The position numbers and the translations under genes were made by a program. Shown here piece after piece: positions 1-10,499 of a stretch of DNA of 64,000 nt. How positions within the stretch are numbered: the stretch's first letter is position 1; each line of letters starts with the position of its first letter. The notes under the pieces are model-generated. The model was not told where the DNA came from and searched no databases. It saw nothing but the letters and a program-made list of their open reading frames with translations. Source of the stretch: Acidobacteriota bacterium (GTDB taxonomy: Bacteria; Acidobacteriota; Terriglobia; Bryobacterales; Bryobacteraceae); assembly GCA_003223115.1 (NCBI GenBank), contig QHXW01000058.1, positions 32,751 through 96,750 of the forward strand, given 5' to 3'.

Positions 1-2
1 CC

Positions 3-410
3 ACGCTGGCGGTTGGAGAGAACCATTATTTCCGGCTCGATTTTGAGCGTCTCATCATCGAAGCCGGGCTGCGCGTGCTTGCGCCGGATGTGCGGAAGGT
101 GGGTCTGTGGGAGGGCCGTAAGCTGGGCGATTTGGCCGACATGCATTACGTCAATCTCACATTCCACAACATCAGCAGCCCGCTCGGGACTATGGCGGGT
201 GTACACCTTTCGGCGGCCGTACCAAATCTCATCGCGCTCGAATGGCACGCCTCAAGCGTCCCCTTTTTCGATCAACTGGTAAAGAATGCCGACGGCCCCA
301 TGATCCGCGACGGCAAAATCGCCGTGCCAAATCGGCCGGGTCTGGGAATCGAGCCGGATCTGGATGTCGCGTACAAATACCGGAAGCCCGGAGAAAAATT
401 CTTCGAATAA
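3..410 (+). CDS. Enolase-superfamily (mandelate racemase/muconate lactonizing) enzyme, C-terminal part
   Basis: Only the last 135 codons are present; the gene enters from the left edge in frame 3. The translation opens with the strand-7/8 region of the (beta/alpha)7-beta barrel: VGENHY, followed by PDVRKVG and EGRKLGDLAD, which fit the mandelate racemase / galactonate dehydratase-like subgroup. It ends with the usual GLGIEPD...PGEKFFE tail, so the 3' end looks complete. Family members abstract a proton alpha to a carboxylate with Mg2+. The substrate cannot be told because the metal ligands and the capping domain lie outside the window. The stop at 408-410 sits exactly where homology to the opposite-strand permease relic ends. 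Confidence 0.85.
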   Translation, partial: TLAVGENHYFRLDFERLIIEAGLRVLAPDVRKVGLWEGRKLGDLADMHYVNLTFHNISSPLGTMAGVHLSAAVPNLIALEWHASSVPFFDQLVKNADGPMIRDGKIAVPNRPGLGIEPDLDVAYKYRKPGEKFFE

Positions 411-1653
411 CTGCCGAACAGAATCCCCGTGAGCAGGGATACTGCGGCGGTGAAGCCGAAGATCCACCAGTCGGGATGCACGTCGAGGGGTACCGAGGCA
501 AATCGCCGGTGGAGATCATGCGAACCAGCGCCACGCTGCCCCGCCACGCCATCGGTACTGCCAGGATGCCGCCGATCGAGGCAAGTAGGATGCTCTCCGT
601 GAGAAGCTGCCGCACCACGCGCCCTCGCGGCTCCCAGCGCCAGCCTGACTGCGATCTCACGGCGCCGGTTGGAAGCGCGAGCCAGCAGCAGGTTAGCCAC
701 GTTGGCACACGCCACCAGAAACACGATGCCCGCCACACTCATCAGCAGCTTCAACGGAAATGCGTAGGTGTCCTGCATGCCGCTCATGGCGCCGCGTGCG
801 CCGGTTCGGAGCACCAGGTGACTTTCGCGGACGAAGCGCTGCATATTCTCGCTGCCGCGGAGCTCGGAAACCCAGAGCTGCTCCGCCAGCAACTGCCGAT
901 GAATGACATCGAGCTCGGCCTGCGCCCGTAGGGCGGAGACGCCGGGGCGAAGCCGTCCAGCAATCAGCATCCAGCTCGTGAAAGCAGCCGTCCAGCGTTT
1001 GCTGTCGGGCTTCAGGCGATCCAGAGCATGGAGCGGAACCCAAACGTCCGGGCCGCTTCCAACTGCAATCCCCGAGAACTCCGAAAGAGTGATGCCGATT
1101 ACCGTGAACGGAATCTGGTTGATGGTAATTGCGCCACCGACGATAGAGGGGTCGGAACCGAAGCGATTACGCCAGTAACGATCGCTGAGGATCGCTACCG
1201 AGGCATCCGCCCGGTCTTCACCCGCCGAGAAGAACGGGCCGTACTGCGGCGTGACTCCGAGTACAGAGAAGAAATTGTCGGTGTAGGCATCGCCCTGCGC
1301 GAGGCCGCACGTCCCACGTAACGCCACGTTCACGCGCCCGATCCCCGTGCCGCTGAAGATGCCGGAGAGCGTCTTCGACCGCGCGCGGAAGCGTTCGAGC
1401 TCCGGATAGCCGAACCAACTTTCCCGCCCCAAAGGGGAGCCGTGTAGGTGAACTGCACGAGCTGCTGTGGGTCGCTCACCGGCAGCAGGCGTAATACCAC
1501 AGCATTCAACAGGCTGAAGATCGCGGTGTTCGCGCCAATGCCAAGTGCCACCGACAGCACCGCTGTGAATATGAAACCCGGCGACTTCGTCAACATCCGG
1601 AAGCCGTAGCCCAGGTCTTTTGCAAGTTCCTCGAGCAGATTGACTCTACGCAT
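411..1653 (-). pseudogene. ADOP-type ABC permease relic, 3'-truncated and frameshifted
   Basis: Reading leftwards from ATG 1653 the frame encodes an N-terminal MacB/FtsX-type permease: LGYGFRMLTKSPGFIFTAV, then [19 protein letters not shown], the hallmark of the acidobacterial duplicated orphan permease family. An indel near 1425-1435 moves the frame to the periplasmic MacB-like core (SVLGVTPQYGPFF, SIVGGAITINQIPFTVIG) and the next membrane segment (FLVACANVANLLLARASNRR). A second indel near 640 and a third near 500 shift the frame out and back. The sequence stops at LLTGILFG, where an intact homologue would continue for about 400 more residues; what follows is antisense to the enolase-like gene. 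It cannot make a working permease. Confidence 0.85.
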
Positions 1654-1783
1654 ATGCCGGCACTGCTCCTTCGTGGGGTCCACCAGTCGGACTTGACGGC
1701 GTGCCACCCCACACTACTTCCTCATAGCATACCGTTGCTCCTGACGGAAAATTTTCATGACTTGCCGGCTGAAGGAACACAAC

Positions 1784-4335
1784 TTACTCATCCCTCAGAG
1801 CTGTCATCGGGTCGATCTGCGTGGCCCGAACCGCCGGGATCAGGCACGCCAGGGTTCCCACGGCGACCGGCAAAATAGAGACGCCCGCAATGGTGAGTGG
1901 ATCGCTTGGGTGCACCTCAAACAGCAGGCTGCTCAGCACTCGTCCTAACCCCAGCGCCGCGCCGATCCCCACAGCTAATCCCAGCACCACAGGCGTCAAT
2001 CCCTGCCGCAGCACCATGCGATGCAAATCCCAGGACCGCGCTCCCAAGGGCATGCGGATTCCGATCTCATTGGTGCGCCGTGCCATGGAGTACGACACCA
2101 CACCGTAGATTCCCAGGCTGGCCAACAGCAATGCCGCGGCGCCAAAAACCACCACCAGCAGCATCTGAAAACGCTGTTGCGCCGCGCCTTTCGCAATCAA
2201 CGGATCCATAGTTCGAATTTGCGGAATCGCGATACTCGAATCCAGCTTCCAGATCGCAGACCGGATTGCGCCGCCCGTGGAGCCTGGATTCACGTTGGTC
2301 CGGACCAGGAGCGAAACCGTAAAACGCTGGCGATCCCAATACGGGTAGTACACAGTCGGCACCGGGCCCTGCTTCAAGCTGGTTCCCACGTCAGAGACAA
2401 CTCCAATCATTTCGTAAACCTGATCGTCGCCCCGCACGAATCGCTTACTCATTGGACTCTGGTGCCTCCACAAGCGCCCGGCCGCCATTTCTGAAAACAG
2501 GGCCACGTTTCTGGTGCGGTCGCGCTCCTCGAAGGCACGGCCGTTGCGCAGTGGAATTCCGGCGGTCTGGAAGTAACTCGGGCCGATGAAGCGCACGTTC
2601 ACGGTGGGGCGCTCGAGCATCGGCCGGCGGTCGCCTTCGAGCGAGACTACGTCAACCCAGGTCCCGCCCTGGAGAGGCAGCGCACACCCGGCAAGTTGCT
2701 CGTTGAGGCCAGCAACCCCTGGAAAAAGTGGCTACGTTGCTGGGATTCGCCGTAGTGGTCGGCCGGCAAACTCAGTTCGACCGTGCTCGTGGTTGAACCC
2801 TTTGTTCACTCTCATCAGGCGGACGAAGCTGGTCATCAACAAGCCCGCCACAATCTGCAGAACGGCGCTCAATCCCACCTCGAATCCAACCAGAAAGATC
2901 GCGGACATCGGTCCCATCGGTTGCTTCGGTAGATGTGCGGCCGCCGGCACGAAGCGCGTGTTGCGGATCAGCCGATGTGAACCGCCAGGCCGGTAGAATG
3001 CCGAACAGCAGACCAGTCGCCGCGGAAACGAGAGATGCGAATAGCAGGACGCGGCCGTCCAGGTGAACTTCATTCAGGCGCGGCAGATCCACGGGCGCGC
3101 TCTTGACCAGCAGATTCAGGGCCCACAGCGCGAACACCAGGCCTAGCACCTAGCGCACCGCCCAGCCAGGCCCGTAGAGCGCTCGCCGTGAGCGCCTGCC
3201 TCACCAGGCGGGCGCGGCTTGCTCCCAGCAATCCGTATAGCCGACTCGCGCACGCGTGCCGTGCTTCTTGCCAGGGAAAGATTCGCCAGATTGACCGAGA
3301 CAATGAGCAGCACCGCGCCTACGGCGGCTAACAGCACCAGCAGACCCTCGGCGTACAGCCCGACCATCTGTTCCTGTAAAGGCAGCAGCGCCCGCACGCA
3401 GTTCCATCTTTTCGGGCAGGGTCTTGGCGATAGCTGCCTGCACCACGTTCAATTCGCCAGAGCCTGACCCTGGCTCACGCCCGCTTTAACCCTGGCGATG
3501 ACGGTGTAGTTGAACTCACTGAGGTTCGAGACATCTTTGAGGTTCAGCCCCAGCGGCTTGAAAATCTCCGTGCGCGGGCCGAGCGCGAACAAGTGCCCCA
3601 GGTGATCGCCTGAAGGAAAGCGGAAATCCGGCGGAAGAATGCCGGCCACGACGTGTGCCGCGCCATCGAGTGTGATGGTCTTGCCTACCAGCGCTGGGTC
3701 GGCGTTGAAGTGCCGTCGCCATAGCGATTCAGTGATGACCACCACCTGGTTGCGGCTGGGCTGGTCTTCTTCTTCCATAAACCCGCCACCCAGTCGCGGC
3801 TGCACACCAAGCACCTCGAACAAGTTGGCCGACGCGCACACCACGTCAACGCGCTCCGGCTCTCCCGCTCCCGTTAGTCCCTTTATCATGGAATCGATGT
3901 TTTTTCTGGCAAGATATTTTTCGATAGTGCCGTGTGGCCCTTTATCCATGCGGGTTTGGTGGCCATTCCAAAAGAATCGGACTTGTATACCCTTTTTTGG
4001 TTCCGGCTACGCCGGGTTAGGTTGAGAGTCCGGGAGTCCAGTGCCGCCATGCGCTCGAACGAACCGCAGTGCTTTCGCCACTCGGTGAAATGCAGCGCAT
4101 TGTCGGGCAGCATCGGATAAAGTTGCGCTTATCCTGGAAGGACTTCGGCGACGACATAGAGTCGTCCCGGCTCGCGATACTCGAGCGGCTTGAGGAGCAC
4201 GCTGTTGACGATCGAAAAAATGGCGGTGTTGGCGCCGATACCGAGACCGAGCGTCAGTACCGCAATGGCCGCGAAACCGCGATCGCACGTCAGGGTCCTG
4301 ATGGCGTACCGTATGTCACTTGACAAGCTGTTCAA
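1784..4335 (-). pseudogene. Full-length ADOP-type ABC permease, degraded by stop, insertion and several frameshifts
   Basis: The start at 4335 reads [15 protein letters not shown] and then [18 protein letters not shown], an ADOP permease N terminus. The frame meets an in-frame TAA at about 4129. It continues (YPMLPDNALHFTEWRKHC), is broken by an insertion at 3878-4015, resumes as GAGEPERVDVVCASANLFEVLG, and then changes frame near 3450, 3400, 3245, 3150, 2910 and 2790. The last 278 codons (1784-2620) are an uninterrupted C-terminal FtsX half ending RATQIDPMTALRDE, with LGIYGVVSYSMARRTNEIG in its membrane region. Intact relatives are about 800-850 residues with two FtsX units. All parts are in the right order, so this is one gene that has decayed rather than several small genes. 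Confidence 0.9.
3878..4015. mobile_element. 138-bp insertion flanked by a 5-bp direct repeat
   Basis: The permease relic is interrupted here. On the + strand GTTAG occurs at 3873-3877 and again at 4016-4020. Removing the insert with one copy of the repeat rejoins the coding sequence exactly as L-N-L-T-G-A-G-E-P-E-R, the expected ADOP sequence, whereas the 143 extra bases shift the frame by two. The 5-bp duplication is the footprint expected of a transposition-like insertion. No matching terminal inverted repeats are visible. The insert has a short hairpin (CCGGC-GTA-GCCGG on the minus strand) at its upstream end and the motif ATAAAGGG twice. It is too small to encode a transposase; its origin is unknown. 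Confidence 0.55.
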
Positions 4336-4689
4336 CGTTTTTCTCCTGCTTAGACGATGCCGGGATTACGAAGTCGCGCGGCAATAAGTTCATAGGCTCG
4401 GAGGCGGATAAGAGGGGCGAAATTTGCCGATTTCGGGCGCACCTACGTGCGCAATAACGCTAACTGTGCTGATTTCATGGCGTTAACGCCGGTGAGCAAG
4501 CTTTTCCTCGAAGCCATTCGACCCCCGAGTCTCGCCATACAACTAACAAAACAAGCAGCTTAATTCATTCGCGTAGTACCACGACTGGGGCTTGGACTAT
4601 ACTCGGGAGCACGCCACGAAAACGACGATAACGCTCGTTTTGCAATCCATGCTGCGGAAATTCTGTAACCGATAGGAAGGCGAGAGGAT
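4336..4689. other. Intergenic region upstream of the radical SAM gene
   Basis: No coding signal is visible in these 354 bases. It holds a perfect 12-bp palindrome, GGCGTTAACGCC, at 4479-4490, which could be an operator. A -10-like TATACT lies at 4598-4603 without a convincing -35 box. A purine-rich stretch just before the ATG at 4690 (4673-4688) can serve as ribosome binding site. The region separates the divergent permease relic from the radical SAM gene. Confidence 0.4.
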
Positions 4690-6822
4690 ATGCACAAACC
4701 GATCAAGTACGCCGAGAAAGCGTTGACCTATGCCGCGGGCGCGGCTTGGCTCGTTTTCGATAAGCTGAATCAGATCCGCCAAAATCCCTCCTTCACTCCG
4801 AAATGGTCAGACAAGCCGTTATTGAAGTCGTATCAGAAGACCAAACCGCCGCTGGGCTGGCCGCGTGAAACCGATTCGCTGTGCCCCCGCTGCATTCCCG
4901 AGATCCGCCAAGAGATTCTCGAAGGCAAGCGTGACTACAAGATTCTGGTCAACGAGCGGCCCGGCGAAATCAAAGCCAAAGTCATCGAGCGCGCTGGCAA
5001 AATCCTGATGGTGAAGGATTGCCCAATCCACGGACACTTTGAAGATGTAATGGCCATGGACACCGCGTTTTTCAAGCATCTGGAAGATGTTTTCCCAGGC
5101 CGTGACATCCGCGCCCACAGTGATGAGAAGCTCCACAATCACGGCTCGAGCACGATCAAGCACGGGCGCGGATCAGTTTTGACCATCGATCTCACCAACC
5201 GCTGCAACATGATGTGCGATCCGTGTTTTATGGACGCTAATCAGGTTGGATTTGTGCATGAGCTGAGTTGGGAAGAGATCAAGACCATGCTCGACAATGC
5301 CATTTCAATTAAGCCGAAGCGGCAGATGTCGGTACAGTTCTCTGGCGGCGAGCCTACGATCTCGCCGCATTTCATGGATGCCGTGAGTTATTCCCGCAAG
5401 GTGGGCTATAACAGCGTGCAGGCAGCCACCAACGGCATCGAATTCGCGAAGAGTTTCGAATTTGCCAAGGCCGCTGCGGACGCGGGCCTGCGCTACGCCT
5501 ATCTGCAGTTCGACGGCATTGGCAACGCGGCCAACGCCCACCGCAAAGTTGGCAACCTGTTCGACGTCAAGCTGCGGGCGATCGAGAATCTGCACAAGGC
5601 GGGAGTCGAAATTGTTCCAGTCACCACCATTCTGAACGGCATCAACAACGAGCAGGTAGGCCGCATCATCGAGTTCGCGCTCGATAATCCGAAGAGAATT
5701 TCGTTCTGCTCCTTCCAGCCGGTTTCGTTCACAGGCCGCGATGAGGCCATTACCGACGAGCGCAGACACGCCCAGCGCTACACGCTGTCGCATTTGGCGC
5801 ACGACGTAAGAAGCCAGACCGGTATAGGCGAGCCCGCCCGCGACTGGTTCCCCATTTCGTTCATGAGCACGTTCTCGGATTGGGCCGATCTGGTGCACGG
5901 TCCGCAGCACGAATGGGGACAGTTGAGCTGCGGGTGTCATCCCAATTGCGGTGTGGGCCTGGCGGTGATGATCGACAAGGAGACTAAAGAGCGCGCCGCA
6001 GTCACTTCCTTTCTCAATGCCGAACAACTGGCCAAGGACGTGGCACGGGTCAATGATGCCGCGCGCGGCAAGTTCCTTTCTGTACTGGGCGTAGCGCTTT
6101 CACTGTTGCGCAATTACAACCCCTACAATTCGCCCACGCATTTTCGTCTGGCAGACCTGCTGAAAAAATTCGATAAATGCTTTGGCGCCACGGGTCACAA
6201 CTACGGCAAAGTTTCGGGTGATCGCACTTACGACGACATCCAGAAGCGCCGCGCCGACCGCTGGAATTTCTTGTTCGTCGCTGGCATGTGGTTCCAGGAC
6301 CTGTTCAATTACGATTTCCGCCGCACCGAGCAGTGCATCATCCCCTACGCCACGCAAGAGGGTGAAATTTCCTTCTGCGCCTACAATACAGGCGTGGGCT
6401 GGCGGAATATCGTCGAGAAAATGCACATGACCGCTACGCTCACCAAGTGGTATGACGAGCGCGGCCGGCATGAGATCTTTGCGGGCGGCAAAGAGGTGCC
6501 GCTCAACTCAGTGGAGCACTCGTTGGTCCTAGATGCGGAGGCGGTGGCCGCGGGCGCTCAGACCGATCTGGATAAATTGGGCATTGCTAAAAACGCTCGT
6601 GAGGAGAAAATCCGCGCGCGCAACGAAAAATTGCGGCAGCAGGCTCAGAATGACGAGCGCATGATGAAGCTGTACCGCGAGGTGGTGCTCAAAGAGAAAG
6701 TAGACGATGCCGGGTTCGTGCCACTGGACGGAATCGTCGGTCTGAAGCCCGCGACACCCACCAAACCGGCTGAAACCCGCGCGGTAGAAACGCGCGAGGA
6801 GGTCGGGTCGTTCGGCGATTAA
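4690..6822 (+). CDS. Large radical SAM enzyme of the MJ0619 / tetraether-synthase-like family
   Basis: This 710-residue protein has the radical SAM cluster motif C172-N-M-M-C176-D-P-C179 in the context LTIDLTNRCNMMCDPCF, followed by the SAM-binding GGEP at 219-222. An N-terminal module with C65-P-R-C68 and K-D-C111-P-I-H114-G-H matches the extra Cys/His module of MJ0619 and archaeal tetraether lipid synthase (Tes). Homologues in Acidobacteria have been linked to membrane-spanning (iso-diabolic acid) lipids, so a C-C coupling or alkylation reaction on lipid chains is a reasonable guess, but methylation of another substrate is not excluded. Further Cys clusters lie at SCGCHPNC and near the C terminus (CIIPYA, SFCAYN), possibly binding auxiliary clusters. 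The last 90 residues are charged and helical. It is followed by its own terminator. Confidence 0.8.
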   Translation: MHKPIKYAEKALTYAAGAAWLVFDKLNQIRQNPSFTPKWSDKPLLKSYQKTKPPLGWPRETDSLCPRCIPEIRQEILEGKRDYKILVNERPGEIKAKVIERAGKILMVKDCPIHGHFEDVMAMDTAFFKHLEDVFPGRDIRAHSDEKLHNHGSSTIKHGRGSVLTIDLTNRCNMMCDPCFMDANQVGFVHELSWEEIKTMLDNAISIKPKRQMSVQFSGGEPTISPHFMDAVSYSRKVGYNSVQAATNGIEFAKSFEFAKAAADAGLRYAYLQFDGIGNAANAHRKVGNLFDVKLRAIENLHKAGVEIVPVTTILNGINNEQVGRIIEFALDNPKRISFCSFQPVSFTGRDEAITDERRHAQRYTLSHLAHDVRSQTGIGEPARDWFPISFMSTFSDWADLVHGPQHEWGQLSCGCHPNCGVGLAVMIDKETKERAAVTSFLNAEQLAKDVARVNDAARGKFLSVLGVALSLLRNYNPYNSPTHFRLADLLKKFDKCFGATGHNYGKVSGDRTYDDIQKRRADRWNFLFVAGMWFQDLFNYDFRRTEQCIIPYATQEGEISFCAYNTGVGWRNIVEKMHMTATLTKWYDERGRHEIFAGGKEVPLNSVEHSLVLDAEAVAAGAQTDLDKLGIAKNAREEKIRARNEKLRQQAQNDERMMKLYREVVLKEKVDDAGFVPLDGIVGLKPATPTKPAETRAVETREEVGSFGD

Positions 6823-6869
6823 TGGAACAAACAGGCCGTCCTGCCTGAGGATTGGTTCGGGAAAAATCG

Positions 6870-6902
6870 GCCGCCGGAAAAATTCCGGCGGCGTTTCTTT
6901 TT
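6870..6902 (+). terminator. Rho-independent terminator after the radical SAM gene
   Basis: A perfect 10-bp stem (GCCGCCGGAA, 6870-6879, pairing with 6883-6892) around an AAA loop is followed by GTTTCTTTTT. It lies 48 bases after the stop codon at 6822, so the radical SAM gene is probably a single-gene transcript and the next gene has its own promoter. Confidence 0.9.
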
Positions 6903-6990
6903 GCGCGCAGCCTCGGCTGGCTAAACGGCTCAAAGGCAGCAAATTCTTACGCCTCAATGACGCCGAACGCTGTGAGAGGATTTGAACGCC

Positions 6991-9117
6991 ATGCGAGCGC
7001 CTGGCAGGCGGACATTGGCCGCGCCAGCCAGTTCCACCGTAAAAATGGCAGTCGACGAGTTGTGGGAATTGACACCGTCTGGCGCTGGGCTTAGCCGGCT
7101 AAAGAACGCGGTCTGGATCGTCTGGTTAACCGCGGCAGCATCGGCCACCTTCCCGCTATTTCTGTGGCACGTCCAATATTTCCAACGCCCGGGAACGAAA
7201 TTCTTAACGCTGCTGCTGATCGCGATCTGCGGCTTGGCTGCGTGGTTTCCGCTCTACCACCGGCTCCGCCAGCGTGGCCTGTGGCGATACGAACTAGCGG
7301 TACTCGCGGGCTTGCCGCTTTTAGCCGGATTGATCTACGAGACACGCGGAACTCTGACAACGCTGTGGCTGTTCATCTCGGCCTGCGCGCTGGGGCGTTG
7401 GGTTCTCGAGCGCGCTGGCTTGAAGACCTCAAATGGGTTGGAAGAAATCGTTCTGCCGGCGGGCATTGGGCTGGGACTATTGGCATGCGCGCTGTTCGCT
7501 CTGGGTCTTACGGGCGCGTTATACCCCTTGGCCTTTGCATTGCTCCTTACCGCGATCTGCCTGATTTTCTTTCGCTGCATTCCGCCTTTGTGGACGGCCA
7601 TCGGGTCTCTTTACCGCCAGTGGGGCGTCACGGAAGAATTTCGGAGTGGGCTCGGAACAGTGCTTATAGTTTTCGCAGTGGTGTTCGCCGCGTGCGGTGT
7701 CATGGTCATACTTGCGCCGAGCGTGGCGTATGACGTTTTGCGTTATCACCTGGCCGAGGTCAAGGCCTACAGCGCGCAACATGCCCTTCGCCCGCTGCCT
7801 CTCCTCGATGCCAGTTACCGTCCGCAAAACACCGAATTATGGATGACTCTGGCCTATGCGCTGGGCGGCCAGCCGGCGGCGCAAATGGTCTCGCCGGTCT
7901 TTTTCGCTCTCACGCTATTGATGCTGTTCGCGATCGCGCTGCGCACCGGCGCCGGGACCCTCGGCAGTCTCGCAGGCGCAGTGTTTGCGGGAACCATTCC
8001 GTTTCTGCACTGGACCGGCAGTGTCGCCAAGAATGATGTCGTGCTGGCTTTTTTTCTGCTCGCGCCGCTCTACGCCTATTTGCGATGGCGGGAGACTGGA
8101 AATTTTGTCTGGATCCGGCTGGGCGTTTTCTTTCTGGCGATCGCCGCAGGCATAAAAGAAATCGCCGTGTTCGCCGTGCCGCCATCCGCCGTCTTCTTTG
8201 CGCTGGCAGCTTGGAGGCAGCCCCGCCGTTTGCGAGCGTTCGGATCGCTGGCACTGATCTTTGCCGTGTTCGGTCTGTTCTGGTACGTCTGGGACTTCTC
8301 TCTGACCGGCAATCCCGTCTATCCCTGGAGACTCGCGGCAGCCGTCTCACCTCACCGTAGGTTGGAATGGGGCGCGGCGACTTTGCGCTACCTGCAACTT
8401 CCGTGGCGGATGCATTTCAGCGGGCAACGTTTTTTTGAATCGCTGCTGCCCAATCCGCTGGGTATCTTCTTTGTATTGTTCGCCCCGGTATGGCTGATGG
8501 TTCGCCGGCGCACGGGCGCGATCACTCTGGAACGTACGTGCCTGCTCTTTACAGCAGCTTATGTGGCCTACTGGGCGACAATGCTTGCCACACTGCGCTT
8601 CGGCATTACACCCATCGTGATCCTCGCGGTGTTTACGGGGGCCAGGTTGGCGGCGCTCTATCAAAACTCGCCGGCCTGGACGAACCGCGTGTTTCTGGGT
8701 GCCTGCGTCTACTGTCTCTGGTTCGCGTTACTGGCGGCGGCGATTGTGGAGATCAATGCACCGCAATTTCAGTTATTCGCAGGAACGATCGACAAGGCTG
8801 GTTATCTGTGCCAGGCGCTGGGCACGTACCCGTCACTGGAATACCTGAAGACGCAAGTGGCTCCCGGCGACCGCGTGTTGGGCGTCGAGAATTGCTCCGC
8901 GGCCTATGCTCCCGATCCGGCGGCGTTCGACTGTTTCTGGCCACCAGCATGGCCAATAAATCGGGCGGAATTGGAAGCGCGCCTGCGGAAACCCCAGTTC
9001 CGTTTCCTGATCCTGCCGACCGGGCAGGTGGACGCCGGTACGCCCAAGGGCTTGGATGACGCTGCGCTACTCTACCGGGACGCGGCGTTTTGTGTGTATC
9101 GCTTGGCGGCTAAGTAA
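6991..9117 (+). CDS. GT-C fold membrane glycosyltransferase (family 39-like)
   Basis: The protein is about 708 residues and strongly hydrophobic, with roughly a dozen membrane segments beginning near residue 35. After a hydrophobic N-terminal third comes the luminal signature SVAYDVLRYHLAEVKAY, typical of GT-C polyprenyl-phosphate-sugar transferases of bacteria, then alternating membrane helices and a soluble C-terminal domain of about 100 residues with paired Cys. Such enzymes move a sugar from a lipid-phosphate donor to an acceptor on the outer face of the cytoplasmic membrane; donor and acceptor are unknown. I chose ATG 6991 over TTG 6982 because the Shine-Dalgarno AGAGGA (6975-6980) is 10 bases from the ATG but only one from the TTG. 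No partner genes are next to it. Confidence 0.75.
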   Translation: MRAPGRRTLAAPASSTVKMAVDELWELTPSGAGLSRLKNAVWIVWLTAAASATFPLFLWHVQYFQRPGTKFLTLLLIAICGLAAWFPLYHRLRQRGLWRYELAVLAGLPLLAGLIYETRGTLTTLWLFISACALGRWVLERAGLKTSNGLEEIVLPAGIGLGLLACALFALGLTGALYPLAFALLLTAICLIFFRCIPPLWTAIGSLYRQWGVTEEFRSGLGTVLIVFAVVFAACGVMVILAPSVAYDVLRYHLAEVKAYSAQHALRPLPLLDASYRPQNTELWMTLAYALGGQPAAQMVSPVFFALTLLMLFAIALRTGAGTLGSLAGAVFAGTIPFLHWTGSVAKNDVVLAFFLLAPLYAYLRWRETGNFVWIRLGVFFLAIAAGIKEIAVFAVPPSAVFFALAAWRQPRRLRAFGSLALIFAVFGLFWYVWDFSLTGNPVYPWRLAAAVSPHRRLEWGAATLRYLQLPWRMHFSGQRFFESLLPNPLGIFFVLFAPVWLMVRRRTGAITLERTCLLFTAAYVAYWATMLATLRFGITPIVILAVFTGARLAALYQNSPAWTNRVFLGACVYCLWFALLAAAIVEINAPQFQLFAGTIDKAGYLCQALGTYPSLEYLKTQVAPGDRVLGVENCSAAYAPDPAAFDCFWPPAWPINRAELEARLRKPQFRFLILPTGQVDAGTPKGLDDAALLYRDAAFCVYRLAAK

Positions 9118-9246
9118 AGTAGGAGAGTCACAATAGAGGCTAGGCTAGGGAAAAATGCCGGTTATCGAGTGGACATTATTTCGGATAGCCATTATTCGGC
9201 GCGCTAGTTTCACAGACCCTTTCCGCAGGCATCTGGGGACCGGTAG

Positions 9247-10336
9247 ACCGTTACAGAGCTTCAAAAGAGAGCCGACATCGTCGCTGCTGCAACAGTGCTG
9301 AGCGCGAGCACCGACAGCACTCATGCTGTCAGCGCCCGGCTTCATGTCGTCAAGATTATTCAGGGGCAGATGGCTGGCCTGTTCATGACGGTGCAGTTAG
9401 CGCCCTCTCGACAGATGTCGAGTTCTGGTGCCGCCTCAACAATTGCAGGTACGGCAGGTGCCACTGGAGTACGGTTTATACAGCAGGATCAGGGTGGAGC
9501 CTATCGTGTCCTGCCGACTGCTGAGGTTGGCTACAGCTGGGAGGATGCATTCATCCCTGTAACCAGGGCCACTCTGGATGCCATGAAGGGCGATGCTGCA
9601 CAGCAGCTGCTTACGTAGTGAACTGGTACCAATCGATTACGGATCCATCTCCAATTGACGATCAACGACTACTCGTCAATCTTGATAGGGGTAACTCCCA
9701 GGACACACTACGGCTAGCGCGCGAGCTGATTGCTTCGCCACTCCCAAACAATCATGTGATTGGGCTTACCGCCGCGATTCGTCTCGGATCCGACTCTGCG
9801 ATCGCGACTTTAGCACGAGAACTGCCGGCCTTGCGGGCGCACTCAAAATTTCACCGCATAACGGAAGCACTGCACACATATTACCAACCGCATGGAGATT
9901 CTTCCATCGGCGTACTTCAGCAACTTGTTTTCCTACATTCTGACGCGCCCGGCATCGACGCCGCGGCTGGATCTGCATTACAGAAGATCGGATCAAAGGC
10001 TGTTTGTTACCTGCCATGGCCGAGTTGCTTGATAGCCGGGATCCTCAGGCCCAACTACGCGCAGCATGGGTCTTTGGATACTTTACGCTTTTCGTCGATG
10101 CCGACGGCAACATCGGCCACGAGATAGGCCCCTGGGCCTCAGAGGTGACTCGACGGCACATGCCCCGGGCGGATTCCTTCGTCGAGGAACTCCTGTACCC
10201 CAACCTCGATCACACCGCAGGAATATTCTACGTTCTGGAAATCGTGGTGGTCGGCACATCGATCAGATCTCGGTTTCGCAGCTCCATGAGAGATGCGGGT
10301 AAGAGTTATGAGGCAAGCCTCTGCCGCAAATGTTGA
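9247..10336 (+). pseudogene. Degraded HEAT-like repeat protein gene
   Basis: Three segments in successive frames read as one protein. Codons 9247-9618 give ELQKRADIVAAATV, then a domain ending TWED-like (YSWEDAFIPVTRATLDAM). From 9618 the next frame gives WYQSITDPSPIDDQRLLV and a helical repeat region (NNHVIGLTAAIRLGSDSAIATLARELPAL). Near 10005 a one-base shift moves to LLPAMAELLDSRDPQAQLRAAWVFGYFTLFVD, a HEAT-like repeat. No start codon or signal peptide precedes the first segment: a TAG at 9244-9246 blocks it. Acidobacteria carry secreted proteins with this combination, but I cannot name a function. Homology fades after about 10200, so the right end is uncertain. Confidence 0.6.
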
Positions 10337-10499
10337 TGATGCGACGAGTCCCCCGAGGATGACGCGGGCCCGGTTGATCTTTCCCATGGCTTGCTCCTTC
10401 GTATGGAATTTGGTTGATTGTACCGCCAGCCCAGGTTGAGGGAAGCCGCGGACCGACCTGCCTTTTGGAGTTTGTGTTGGAGTGGCGCGGTTCGGAGCG

